The notes beneath the pieces are model-generated. The model saw nothing but the letters and a program-made list of their open reading frames with translations, did not search any database and had not been told where the DNA came from. DNA of 64,000 nt, taken from Blastomussa wellsi. Taxonomy: Eukaryota > Cnidaria > Anthozoa > Scleractinia > Plerogyridae. The translations under genes and the position numbers were made by a program. Numbering within the stretch: the first letter of the stretch is position 1; each line of letters opens with the position of its first letter. This document shows positions 32,797 through 44,670 of the stretch, piece after piece. The stretch covers positions 11,068,337 through 11,132,336 of the forward strand of contig OX393570.1 of the NCBI GenBank assembly GCA_947652115.1. The letters run 5' to 3'.

Positions 32797-32919
32797 CCAA
32801 CTTCGTTTGGTGTAAATATCATCCTGGTGAACATTCCTTGCCATCCCAAAATCAGTCACTTTGCACTTCTCCCCTTCACCAACAAGAACATTTCTGGCCG
32901 CCAAGTCGCGATGGATTAT
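32797..32919 (-). pseudogene. Receptor tyrosine kinase exon (catalytic loop and DFG)
   Basis: An exon of exactly 41 codons between a TTTGTCTTTCAG acceptor and a TGG|GTGAGA donor. It holds [13 protein letters not shown] (catalytic loop; the AAR is the tyrosine-kinase signature), VTDFGMARN (magnesium-binding DFG) and the start of the activation loop with one Tyr. All catalytic residues are intact. The intron to the next exon is only 94 bp. Upstream exons for the N-lobe, transmembrane and extracellular parts were not recognised up to about 42 kb; a repeat lies about 50 bp upstream of this exon. Confidence 0.88.
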
Positions 32920-32970
32920 CTGAAAGACAAATGCTACTGCGCATCTCAAATTGTCCTCCTTGCTTGCTTG

Positions 32971-33133
32971 GCGTCGACTTTGGAGAAAACAACTGCCTTT
33001 GGCGAGAAAATACAGCTTCTCAGGAGTTTCGCTCACAATTTCCTTTGACCCGGTTTACATAAATCCAGTCATAAAATGCCATATTACAAGACCAACTGAC
33101 CGGTTGCAATAGTTTGTTTTCTATGCATTCTGA
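32971..33133. repeat. Interspersed repeat, copy 1
   Basis: It matches 34216-34394 over about 160 bp, including GGCGAGAAAATACAGCTTCT and CCGGTTTACATAAATCC. A shorter extra piece (ATGCCATATTACAAGACC) recurs near 33176. It lies in the kinase intron. Confidence 0.8.
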
Positions 33134-34215
33134 CAAAACTAGGCCTTGTGTCCGAAACACTGCATAAATAAAAAATGCCATATTACAAGACCAACTGACT
33201 GTTAAAGGACTAAAGATTGCATATTTCCAGACCAGCTGACGATTTGCAATCTAAGCGTCGGGTATTATCTTTCACAAAGCTCTAACGGGTGAACTTCAAC
33301 AACTCGTTACGGCACGTGCGAGGCGGGATAGTGAGGTGCCTGCTTTAGACGGCAAAAAGTCCTTCGCCGCACCAAATAGGACTCCCTACTGGACCTGACG
33401 GGTGATTCGAAGACGGCCATGCCGATATGTGGCTGGAACTATTCTGTGGCGAAAGACTTAGAAAAATTCTGCTCTAATTTTCGCAGTATTGTTGTCCCGC
33501 GCAAAACAATTTCGTTACATCCGGGCGATTGCATTTAATTTCCTAGAAAATGGCTAGCTGTGTGGGAAAACCGAGGAATAGCGTGAAGTACAGAGCCCAA
33601 TTTTGAGTACGATTGATGCATGCTCATGCTTTTATTATGGAGATTTTGCCGCTAGGTAGAAGTGCCAGATCGGTTTTTCGCTGATCTTAACGGCGATTTG
33701 TTCAGTTCGGAGGCGTAGTTTCCGGTCGCTGACCGACATGAACCATGTGCGGGTCACTAATCAAAGTAAATTTCTCAGCTTTAATCCGGAGCTGCCTAAA
33801 AATCAAGCGAATCCTTGACGTTACACACTATTCATCAGATCATTTGAGACCATGCATGGCTTACCGGGTCAACTCTTGCGCTGGGAATTTTGAAGTCTGT
33901 GATGCCATTTTATGTTGTAAATGATAATTTAATTGAATTAGTAGACTTCGTGATTGTGTTATTATGCCCAAACTACAATCTTCTTGCTCCGAAAAGAGAT
34001 AGGTTAGAGTAATTTGCGTTGATTTGAGTTAAGAATAGGCGGTGCCCATTGACACAGTCCTTACGAAAATATGCCTTCAGAACTATAGTGTCATGTCAAA
34101 TTTATCTGGCCGAGTTCTGTTGAATCAAGACAGAGTAATAATAACAGTAATACTAGCACTGAATTTTCGGATAAGTGAGTCACCAAGGAGAATGCCAATC
34201 CTTTTAAATTTTATG
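33134..34215. other. Non-coding, no gene seen
   Basis: No exon, RNA gene or clear repeat beyond the short ATGCCATATTACAAGACC copy. Confidence 0.5.
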
Positions 34216-34394
34216 GCGTCGACTTTGGAGATAGTTTCTGGCGAGAAAACAACTGCCTTTGGCGAGAAAATACAGCTTCTCAGGAGTTTCGCTCACCATT
34301 TCCTTTGGTCCGGTTTACATAAATCCAGTCATAAAATGCCATATTACAAGACCAACTGACCGGTTGCAATAGTTTGTTTTCTATGCATTCTGAG
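34216..34394. repeat. Interspersed repeat, copy 2
   Basis: Second copy of 32971-33133 with about 13 extra bases near 34231. Same orientation. Confidence 0.8.
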
Positions 34395-37300
34395 AAATGG
34401 CCACTATACTTCAAAAACAGATACTGGCTTTCGACAGCAACAGCACAGGATTACCAGGAAAGAGAAAGCGACAATTCCTGTGTAGGAGAAAACAACAAAC
34501 TTTAGGGTAAGGCCGCGGTATTAAACTTGAATTGTTTTCGGTCAAGAAAAATAAAGCGAACAAGAAAAGGGTTGTCGTGTATTTCTTTTCTACTTTATAG
34601 TGCTAGGAATTTATCTGCTAAACCTTCGGAGTTTATATTCAAATCCCTGTACAATTCAGTAATTCGTTATTCTTCGATCCGCGTACGATCAAGAGAAAAA
34701 TCTTAAATTCTTTCTAATCTATAGTTCTTTGAAGGTATATGCAAATCTGATCACACATTAGCGAAAGAACTTCATGTCTTATTTATAGTCAACCAGTTTT
34801 TCAATTTCCCATTTTCAGTTTTCCCATTCCAATTTCCATTCCTCATTCCTCGTTTAAGTAACAAACGATGAAAAATTGCTTTTGAATGAATCAAACTCTT
34901 TCTCTTTCAACTTTTTCATCATGTATATATTTATCGTTCTACAGTTATCTTCGGTCTTGAAAAAAAGAAACATCTTAAATTTATTTTCGAGAAATAAAAG
35001 GTATCATGTTACTGAGCTAAAAGAAAAACATGTTTATTCGAAGTTTCTGTCTGCTCATATTTGGCAAGCACATAGTTGATAATTTTAAGCAAAGTCAATA
35101 CAGGCTGCAGTGGACAGGGGGAGAGGGGGGGGGGGAAGGGGAAGGCAGACCTGCATGAGTACTGTGACCTATGCAGATGACCATCCTAAAGGCCGTGGCA
35201 AATGTAGAAACGATTTTCGTCCTAAATTGTTTCCTTGTTTGCCCGAGAACACAACAAAAATGTTTGTTTTTTTTGTTTCAGAACATTTTGTGTTTGCAAA
35301 AAGTGTTTCCCAGTTTGCTCGAAAGGAGCAACAATGTGTCGTCGTTTGTCACGGCCTTGAGTGTTGTACATGTTCAGTTGTAGATAACATTCTGCACTAT
35401 CTGAGATTGTATCACTAGTTTATCAATCACGGTCGGTCCGCTTCTTACAATAGCGGGATATTTTACCAGTGAAACTTTCTGATGGACCCAGCACGGAAGA
35501 CTCTGGCAACACTCATATTTTCCCACCACGAGGTCTATAATGTAAAAAATAACTACAAATAAAGTGAAAATAAAGCCATAGCGTTCATGGTTTGAGCGTC
35601 CGCACTGTAAAGGGAAATTGCTTTCTCTGGTTGATGCCTATGCCTGTCACTTTTGAAGAAAAATCAAAAACTTAAAAGAGGCCAAAAATGATTCAAAGTG
35701 CCATTCTGTGGACAAAGGTCTCGCACAGAGCATTCCTCCGGTTTGAAACCAAACGCATAGTAGAGAATGTCCCAGTCGCCGATGTTCTCTGAACCCGAGG
35801 CAAATAATTCTTTTAGAATGATGGCCAGAGATGGAAATCACAAAGTGCAAAATAGCGAAAGACAACCAAGAACTCAATTTGATTTCCTTGAATGACATTA
35901 AATAATAATTCAATATTTATCCTAGCAACTCATCGATATGAAAATTACTCATGTTCTCCCCAACAATTATTATAATTTATTATTGTAATATATTATAATA
36001 ATTACCATACTGTAATGTAATCCTTGAGAATGAAGCTTCAATAAAGAAAAAAAAAAAGACAAGCAAGAAAACACGGACACACGATGCAAGCGCTCTGAAT
36101 GCCCGAAACGTTTGCGACTTCCACAATACGACACAGTTTTCTATTTTTTTTTTCTAAATTTTATTCAGTCAAATCTATCCAACAAAATCATCTGAGTAAC
36201 TTACATGTTTCCCAACGTGTCTACTTTAAAAAACCTGTTTAGAATAAGGAAGTTCCTTAATAGGCCATTTCCGAAATGCTGTTTTCCTATGTTTCAAGAT
36301 GAGACTTGGTTTACAACCGTTCACGTCTTTTGTCTTGAAAATCGAACTCATTTCCATATGAAAGGTTGTGCATCGAGACTCGTTTTGAACCAGTTAGAAG
36401 GCAGCTCGGGAATGGCTTACCTATCAGAAATTATAATATTTACAACTAAATGTCGTGTACATTTATATATCAGTATGATAAAGAACCGACCGATCGGGTG
36501 AATACGTCACCCATCATGTGTCTAACAAACCGCTAACGCATGGCTGAGATCCGACCGACGCGTCGGCCGAAACTATGCAACTTTATACCTTCCAATGTAA
36601 TTACGCAATAACGTGTTATAGTCCTAGGGACTGGAGGGGCTTTGATTTATAAAGCGTTCAACTCCTTTTTCAGCTCATGCCTTTCCAAGCCCTTCCGTGA
36701 ACCTCGCGCTCACCCGAAAGCGGAGAACACTTAAGGAAGACTGGCTGATGCCCAGTTGGGATGCTTGGCAGCCACAGGCCATCTCTTCGCGTTTTTGCTA
36801 TGACGTCTTGAAAATTCGCAGGTATAAAAGCATGGTGATATTAATCTCATTATATTTTTGTAATATGCATTTACAATTCGTCAAGCCACACGCGGCCCAA
36901 TCTCATGTCGTGAGTCAGGATCACATTGCGTAATAGCTGTCACGGCAAAACATAGGGTTTCTATGGCAAAATTTTACAACACGTTTCAGCAAACCGAAAT
37001 CCTGCCAAATCTTAAATAAAATTGCCTTACCTTGCTTTCACTGTGTTTCTTGTTGTTTGAACGTTTATTTTGCCGATTCTTGGTCATTTAGGCGAGTTAT
37101 CGCTTTCTGGGTTCTCCCATACAAAGGAAAGAACAAAGCTGCACGCTCCAGTTCGGAATACCCTACCAGCGAAGCGAAAAATCCCAGCTTAAAATGGTCG
37201 AACGGCCTCAAATCCATCACTAATTTCTAGAAGAGATGTTCCAGTTTTATTTTAACTCAACAGCAACGCAGCCCGGACTCTGTCATCGACGCCAAGCGGC

Positions 37301-37889
37301 CGTTTGCTTAAAAATCCAAGGTAAAAAGACCGCCATTGTGCCAGTACACTCCGACCACGACACACGACCGTTGAAAAACTCCTTGGTAACCCCGTCTCGT
37401 TAACAAACTATACCTCACGGGGGTACCGTCCCATCAATTGCTCTCAAAAAGTTTTGTATGGTTGTACGTGACAGCTATTACAACATGACCCACAGCATGA
37501 GCTTGGGCCGCCTGTGGTCAAGCGTGATTTTCATGTTACGGCCGTCAACTGACGTTTCGAAGACCTAAGCGGAAGGTAGCCATGGAAGTCAGTTGTTTAT
37601 CGGTCATTGCTGTTGATTTTCTGTTCCTTAAAACTGATCAGTTAGTTTTGCTGTGACGTTATTTGCTGTCAGACTCGTGTAAAGTTCGTAAACAGTGATT
37701 GATCAGCTATTGCCAATTTCAATCTGACTAGCTGGCTATTTAAACAAGTGTTTAGTCTGAGGCTTATCCGTCCGTTTTGTCGAGGTAACTTTATCGCTGA
37801 TTAACATGCAAAATCAGTCTAGCGTTGTAGAATCCTATGTTGACTTATTTCGCCTAACAATAGCATAATTAAGATGCCTACACGCGATT
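34395..37889. other. Non-coding, one strong G-run
   Basis: No coding exon recognised. At 35117-35145 the + strand is almost pure G/A with runs of 5, 11 and 4 G, a possible G-quadruplex. Long A and T runs are at 36045-36060 and 36144-36153. Confidence 0.5.
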
Positions 37890-38230
37890 AGACATGAAGC
37901 AGGCTGGGGACGTAGTAGCGACATATAGCAGTGACAAAATCATGTGTTGTTCAGTTTACACGTAGGGGACGTCGCAGCGACATAATCGCAATAATGACAC
38001 AGACAAGAAAATGTAGCGGCGAGATTTTTCAGTGACACGTCCCCTCGTGTGTTGTGGCAATTTTGTCCCCGCGACATGCTCCACGGAGTTCAGCTCGTTG
38101 AACTTCGTGGGAACTGTCGCAGAGACAAAATGCTGCAGGGTTGCGATGTCCCCTACGTGTGAGCACTGATCATTTTGTCGCTGCTACATAGGCATGTCTC
38201 TGCATTATGTCCACACTTAGGTAGGCACTG
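37890..38230. mobile_element. MITE with nested palindromes
   Basis: Outer blocks GACATATAGCAGTGACAAAATCAT and its inverted partner (ATCATTTTGTCGCTGCTACAT) enclose an inner pair, ACACGTAGGGGACGTCGC against GCGATGTCCCCTACGTGT. A further small hairpin sits at about 38089-38118. A half copy is at 6541-6655. Borders are approximate; no target duplication was resolved. Confidence 0.65.
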
Positions 38231-39218
38231 TTATCCTGCACAATCCTGCAGAATTAATATCTTCTGATTTTAGGCAACTCAGTCTACGATCTTGCCTGCT
38301 TGACATCAGCTGTAAGTATATACTAAAACAGTGGATAGTGTTGTTAGCATGCACGGATTGGCTATTTAAACATGGGATATCGCTTGCTATAGTCACCTCC
38401 GAGCAACTCGTGCGCCTCCCGGGCCCTCTCAAAAATCATTGAGTTGAATAAATGAGTTGCAATAATCATTTCTGAGCTTTGTTATCTCATTGTTTTAGTA
38501 AATACTAATACAACTATTCACCTCAGTAAATATCCACCACAAGCCACCTCCACTTCGGTGAATAGTTTGTAATTATTGTTCAACAAATTGCCACGTTACA
38601 CATATATGGTCATGAAGGGATTTATCCGTCATCTTAGCTTGAAAGATATCCTACGATACACGTTAAGTAAAAATAATTCGGCCGAGGTCTCGAAAAGTGG
38701 TACATAATGGCAACTTTTCTAGCTGTAAAATACGCTTCGTTAACAAATTGTTGAATAATAATACAATTATCCCTCTCAATCTTGCGGAATAGCATCTGAT
38801 TTTAGCCAACTCGGTGTACGGCCTTGTCAGCTACGTATCATACAATATTCCGTGCAATTTTACAGGATTATTGTTAATTAGTATTCTAGAAAAACACCCT
38901 ATGCCCACATATGGACATAAAGTCACTGATCATGATATCCGACATCCACACGTAACAGATATCCTGTGACAATCAAAGTTTGAAGTCTTGCAGAGCACTG
39001 CATAACCACAGTGTTTCAGCTGTAAAATTCGTTTCGTTGACAATTGGTTTAATAACAATACAATTACCCTGCTCAATCTTGTGGAATTTAGCCATGATTT
39101 TAGTGTCAGGGATTTTATCACTTAGCTAAATTTTGAATCTATAATTTCTGTTTGAACTTTTCCGCAGTAAAGGGCCATGCCTGAGCCAACGGATACAGTG
39201 CTGTAGAAATCAGAAATC
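38231..39218. repeat. Cluster of diverged dispersed repeats
   Basis: Variants of the blocks CAATCTTGCGGAAT, CTGATTTTAGCCAACTC and TTATTCAACAAATTG recur near 38225, 38745-38830, 39010-39110 and, inverted, 39425-39500. Another hairpin, AACTATTCACC/GGTGAATAGTT, lies at 38513-38570. These look like old MITE fragments. No gene was seen. Confidence 0.45.
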
Positions 39219-39360
39219 CCTTATTATTATTATTATTATTATTATTGTTATTATTATTATTAAAATTATTATTATTATTACTATTATCATAATCATTATC
39301 ATCATTATCATTATTATTATTATCGTCATTATCATTATTATTGTTGTTCTTGTTATATGA
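39219..39360. repeat. ATT/TTA microsatellite
   Basis: A degenerate trinucleotide run (TTA/ATC-type units). The open frame over it on the - strand is an Asn-repeat artefact. Confidence 0.9.
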
Positions 39361-39914
39361 TTTCGCAGGATAATAAATCGCACGGAATATCACCTGGAAC
39401 TTAGCCGACGAGGCCGTAGGCCAAGTGGGCTAAAATCAGACGATATTCCGCAAGATTGAGCAGGATAATTGCTTTATTATTCAACGAATTGTCAACGAAG
39501 AGCACTTTACAGCGGGAAAAGTTTCCGCTATGCGGCGTTTTGCAAGACTTCTACTGAATTATGGTTACTTAACGCATACCACAGAATATCTGTCAGCTGC
39601 AGTTGACGGATATTGAGAGCATAATAAGCATATATGGGCAACGTGACAATAATCGAGTAATAACGTAACGAGTAATAACGTGAGTAGTAATTGTCAAATA
39701 TTTCGCGCTAATTCGCAAAATATACCGCGTCCAATGTGATGACCGTCGTCCGATTGTACAAAAGAAATATGCAATGCACTCCCAATCTAAAAATAAAACA
39801 GAAAAACATATATTTGAACCAGATACAGAAACATTGGACCTGTTCAAAAAAGATTTGAGTTAATTCTTTGTTTACAGTGGTAGATCAGGCTGGAAGAAAA
39901 ACAGAAACTTTTAA
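39361..39914. other. Repeat fragment and non-coding DNA
   Basis: The first 140 bp continue the inverted copy of the 38.7-kb repeat; the rest has no recognised feature. Confidence 0.4.
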
Positions 39915-40466
39915 AGTGCCCCTAAGAGGAAATTGATGGTCATCCTTTTTTTAAATTTTCGAGTACAATGCGACTTTCTTAATCATCTTGCCAAATTTCA
40001 ATCCATTCTGGACATGAGAAGTCATAATTTTTAAACTTTTATTTCCGAAAATTTACGGCCGCCATTAAACTGCCTTATTCCAAGGCTTCGTTGCGATTTG
40101 GAGAAAGCGACGTCAAAGGCTCAAAAATACCTCACGGGTTGTAATTATAATAACAATAACTATTAAAAATCAAAGGAGGATCAACAAAATCATTTGAATC
40201 GTTCTTCGTGCAATTTCCTTTGCTTATTGTTATTATAATTACAACCCGTGAGGAATTTTTGAGCCTTTGACGTCACTTTCTCCAAATCGCAACCAAGCCT
40301 TGGAACACAGCAAATTAATGACAGCCGTAAATTTTCGAAAATAAAAGTTTAACAATTATGACTCATGTGCAGAATGGATTGAAATTTGACAAGATGATTA
40401 TAAAAGTCGCATTTTACAGGAAAATAATAAAAAAATAAATACCACCAATTTCGTCTTAGGGGCACT
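39915..40466. mobile_element. Palindromic MITE flanked by TTAA, 552 bp
   Basis: The two halves are inverted copies along their whole length (AGTGCCCCTAAGA at the left end, its complement at the right; GGTTGTAATTATAATAACAATA facing its complement near the centre). TTAA is present at 39911-39914 and 40467-40470, as with piggyBac-type or Kolobok-type target choice. It encodes no protein. Confidence 0.8.
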
Positions 40467-40470
40467 TTAA

Positions 40471-42180
40471 ACAATTCTGTGCCGATTAGCTACTTGATAT
40501 CTCGGCTGTCTGTCCACTGAACATTTGGAAAGTGCAACACAGGAGCATACAGTGATGCGTTGCTCTTGGAAAATAAACACAGACGTTTCCGCATATGAAA
40601 TGTTTATTGTCATACAACCTTGGAGTGTGACGATTTTAGTGCGTTGGTCAAAAGCGAGACATAACCAGACAAAACCGTTAACGTTATGAAAGTAAAACGT
40701 GTTAAATTCGACACGCTGGATGGACGCGTATAGTAGTATGTGAGCCTACCAACGCACACCTCGAGAATGTTGTTCTTAAGAGCATCCGTCATCAATTTTC
40801 GCCTGGTGGAGTGCAAATTGAAAATAATCGAAAAACTTGGAGAGAATGTCGGTCTAGCGGAACCATTTCTAAAAATGTACTCTAAGTCCAATCAGAGTGT
40901 TCTTCTAGGTGAACGGCGATGAAAATGTTGACAGCCCTTTGCATCGGTTTTCGATGGTAAATACAAGATACTTTCACACAGTGAATGCACCCCTGTAAAG
41001 AACATTACATCGCTGAACATTATAAAATGGCCACAAAACAATTTGACTGCAAACATAACATTTTCGATATTTTTAATTTTTCGCCCTATTTTGCTGATTT
41101 TAACATGGCTAAAAATGGCAAAATATAGAGCAGACAAATTCAACTTGGAACATAGATTGGCATAATAAAAATACAGCCAAACTAAAGAGCAATGTTTCTT
41201 CTTCAAATCTCTGCAATAAATCTGTTGGGCTATTTAAACAACGAAATTTGACGGCACAATACTGAAGTGGTACCAAGCTCAAATATCACTATTTCGTGTA
41301 ACGGTGTTATCATCGCGTAAACATAAAACCAGCAGCTAGAAATGGCACTTTGGCAGCCTAGTCCCTTTGGCGTTCTCGGCTCATCGGAGTCTGGAGTCTA
41401 TTGCGAGCGGTGATGTCACTGAAAAGCACTCGTCAAGAATGCCTAGCAAATGTTACCAAATATGGCGGTATTTCACTAGCTGTTTCAATCTCCCTCTGCC
41501 GGGCTCTCACCGATAACTGTTAGGCGAGAACAGTTGCCTCTTGACACTCGATGACGAGCGCAGCCTTTGCGAATACATATAAGACAAGGCCATTCTGCAA
41601 ATAAAATTGATGGTTTTATCATAACTCAATATTTTTACTGCCGTATACAACACTCGCAGGTATTTGGCAAGGCATACTCCCAGGCTTCCTTTTTGACCCT
41701 TGGGAGACTTCACGCTACACGGAGGATGCTTGAAGAACTCAACTCAGCAAAGTTTGTACGGGAAAGCAACGGCGAATAAAATAACAAAAACATTTAGTCA
41801 CAAAGTTCAGAACTTACGAACGTTTATATACATTACACAAAATAAAGATGAGGGTTCTGGCACAACGCTTTAAGCGGCTTTTAGCTCAAAACTCAAACCC
41901 CACGGGGGTCTTGGTCTTGGTCCAAAAATTCCCATAAAACACAGTGACCAGAGCTCCCATCTTCCTTGTGTGTGGTGTAAGCCCTTTTGAAGAAATGCAG
42001 AAAAGTAAAGTTACAGAGTGTGCCAAAATATACCCCTGTTGAACACTCGCATCACAAGCGTATTTGCAAAATGGCAGCAGCAAGCTATAAACAAAAAGAT
42101 CCAAGGCTGCAGACATGCTGAAGGAAATGAAAGCTCCATGCAAACATGATCAAAAGCGCGTAACAACTGATACTTAAATA
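40471..42180. other. Non-coding, no gene seen
   Basis: AT-rich stretch with no exon or RNA gene recognised. The last 100 bp may still belong to the polymerase gene that follows. Confidence 0.5.
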
Positions 42181-42689
42181 TTTAAAGCAGAGGAGGTGAA
42201 GGTGCCAACCGAAGGCGAAGTGGCGAAGGCCGAGTATCTTGGCCAAAGGCACAAGAAATGCTTTTGGGAGGCATCGAAACAAGCGCTTAACTACTGTTTG
42301 AGAGGGTTGGCAAATCGAGGCAGCGAACGAGGAGAACTGCTTCATATGCCAAAATCCGTTGTTCCAAAAGAACTACCGGGATGCGGTGAGGGACCATTGC
42401 CACATCACCGGTACCGCGGAGCAGCGCACAATGCGTGTAACCTGAAGCTGCGAATTAACTCCAAAACTATGCCCATACCAGTAGTCTTTCACAATCTCTG
42501 GGGCTACGACGCGAACCATCTAATGCAAGCGATGTCGAAGCGGCAGAAAGAGGTGAAGTGCATTGCTAACAACTTGGAGAAGTACATTTCAATAACAGTC
42601 GGAGGGCTACGCTTCATCGACAGCTTGAACTTTTTGCAAGCAAGCCTTGATGCATTGGCGAAAAGCATACCGCGAAATAGATTTAAGTA

Positions 42690-43088
42690 CACGCAAGCGT
42701 ATCTTCGTCATAAAAAACAGAAAGCTTTTGTTATGTATAAAACATTGAATGAACTTGCCCCAGAATATCTCCAATGTCTTTTCACTCAATGCCATGTTAA
42801 CGATTACAACTTAAGAAATCTTGAAGGTAAACTTTCGCTGCTCAAGCCAAATACTAATTACTTGAGACGAAGCTTTTGATATAGCGGGGCTTGCTTGTGG
42901 AATAACTTGGCCCAGGATTTAAAAAGCGTTGGTTCTATTGGGCAGTTTAAAAGGGGTATTAAGAAGGTATCTGAGGTATCGGATTCCCACACGGCAATCA
43001 TGTAAAACAGTTGTAATGAGTTATAGTTTTTAACTTTTAGCTTAACTGATGATTCTCCGTGTTTAAATAAAGTTTTAATACTACTACT
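42690..43088 (+). mobile_element. CR1-like LINE 3' end, 5'-truncated
   Basis: It codes the C-terminal tail of a non-LTR reverse transcriptase (KAFVMYKTLNELAPEYL ... NYLRRSF, then YSGACLWNNLAQDLKS in the next frame). It ends with AATAAAGTTTTAATACTACTACTACTG, a short microsatellite tail as in CR1/L2-type elements. Inserted in the polymerase gene, which resumes with a KGIYSYEYMDSW segment. It is frameshifted at about 42875. Confidence 0.8.
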
Positions 43089-43424
43089 ACTGCTTCGGAG
43101 AAAAGGGATATACTCGTATGAATACATGGACTCATGGTTTACAGTAGGCTAAATGACGAAAACATAACGCAGAAAGAGCACTGCAAGCACGCGAAAAAGG
43201 TGTGGAGAGCATTTGGCTGCAAGACTCTGGGAGACTACCACGATTTATATGTGAAGACGGACGTGGCGCTGCTGGCAGATCTATTTGAGAACTTCAGAAA
43301 ACTGTGTATGAAGCAGTACGGGTTGGACCCAGCACACAATTACACTTCGCCTGGGCTAAGCTGGGATGCGCTTCTGAAAATGACAGGAATCGAGTTAGAA
43401 CTATTAACAGATTACGAGATTTTT

Positions 43425-44670
43425 TTTTGTATTTTAATGATATTTATTGATTTTCCGATTATAGCATACAGTTTAAACATACACTTTAACTTAAGTTAGT
43501 ACAGATAAAGAAAGAAAAAATTATAATAATAATTGATTCACACACAGACAAACATATACACACAAACCCTTCATAACCATCTTTTCACATTGTATAGCAT
43601 TTAGTTTAGATATTAGCATATGTACAGTAGCGGTACAGGATTGCACATTATTTTGTTTTATATTTGCCCCATTTTATATTGTGAGCCGTCAGTTTATTAT
43701 TTGATTTGGCAATTATTGTCTCAAGTTGATAAGTCATTTTAATTTTGGAATTAAAAACTCTAATTGAAGGTAAAGAACTACTTTGTCTACAATAATATAA
43801 GTATTGTTTGGCAACTAGCAAAACGTGATTTACAAATAATTCATCATCACACCTTAAAATGCCAAACATTATATCCTTTTCAGAAAGATTAGCGATTTTA
43901 ATCCCTTGTTTGTCAAACCATTTTATAACTTCTTCTTAGAATAACGACAAGATGTAATAAGGTGCTCAAGGGATTCATCCATTTCTCCACAAAAGGAACA
44001 TGCCAGAGATTGTGCGACTCAACTTTATATAAAAAAGCATTTGTTAAGCAATTTATACTGAAATTCACGCGACTTTGTATCTAAGGTAACACGAAAAGGC
44101 AATCTGTAAAACTCTTTCCATTCTAAGACATCGCCAACAAATCTGGCATTAAAATTCGACTGAGCAGTCGGTGGGTTGATGATTTTATTTCGAAGTTCCT
44201 TATAGACAGTCTTAGAAACCGCTGTTTTGTATTAGAACAGTTTGCTTATTTAAGTTTAATTTGATCTCATCGTGTATATTAAAAGGCTCATCCTCCATAC
44301 AGGAACTTGCTCTTAAAGCTTCGCGCCATTCAACTGGTAAAGCATCAATTAAAGTCAGAAGTCTAAATGCATCAAGTGGCGAAATCCTTAGCTCCCTCAA
44401 TATGCGGTTGTTTTTAATAATAAACTCATTGTTATCGGATATTAAATGCCTAATTCTAATTATTCCTTTCTCTGCGAGATTTTTAAAAAACACAGACTTG
44501 CCTGCAATACAAACAAATTTATTATTCCAAAGAATCATATTTCCAAGATCGTTTCCATTTAAATCCTCTACACTCCCCCAACTTGCCGCAGAGCACTTTG
44601 CAAAACTTTTAAAGCGATCTTCATAGAATTTTGGCAGCTTAATCGGCAATTTCTGCAATTCATAGTTGCA
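43425..44670 (-). mobile_element. L1-like LINE 3' part, 5'-truncated
   Basis: On the - strand, the frames 44212-44736 (only the part left of about 44670 is LINE) and 43648-43869 carry the C-terminal third of a LINE polyprotein: SFFKNL-type and LISDNNEFIIKNN segments, SPLDAFRLLTLIDALP, and a zinc-binding, Cys-rich region in between. The 3' end is a poly-A tract (poly-T at 43426-43433). A GAGAT at 43420-43425 and again at about 44670-44675 may be the target duplication. Polymerase coding resumes at about 44677. Family placement (L1/Tx1 group) is inference. Confidence 0.7.

Noticed and set aside
7050..32919. Ig exon and tyrosine kinase exons as one receptor gene
   Set aside because: On the - strand the Ig exon lies downstream of the kinase stop codon, the wrong order for a receptor, and 24 kb of nested transposons separate them.
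39200..39370. CRISPR array or other regularly spaced repeats
   Set aside because: The repeats are simple trinucleotides without spacers; the GGAATCC and TTTTCATG arrays also lack regular spacing.
39139..39393. Asn-rich protein on the - strand
   Set aside because: It is a translation of the ATT/TTA microsatellite.
41507..41779. Short frames on both strands at 41.5-41.8 kb as exons
   Set aside because: No domain and no convincing splice borders.
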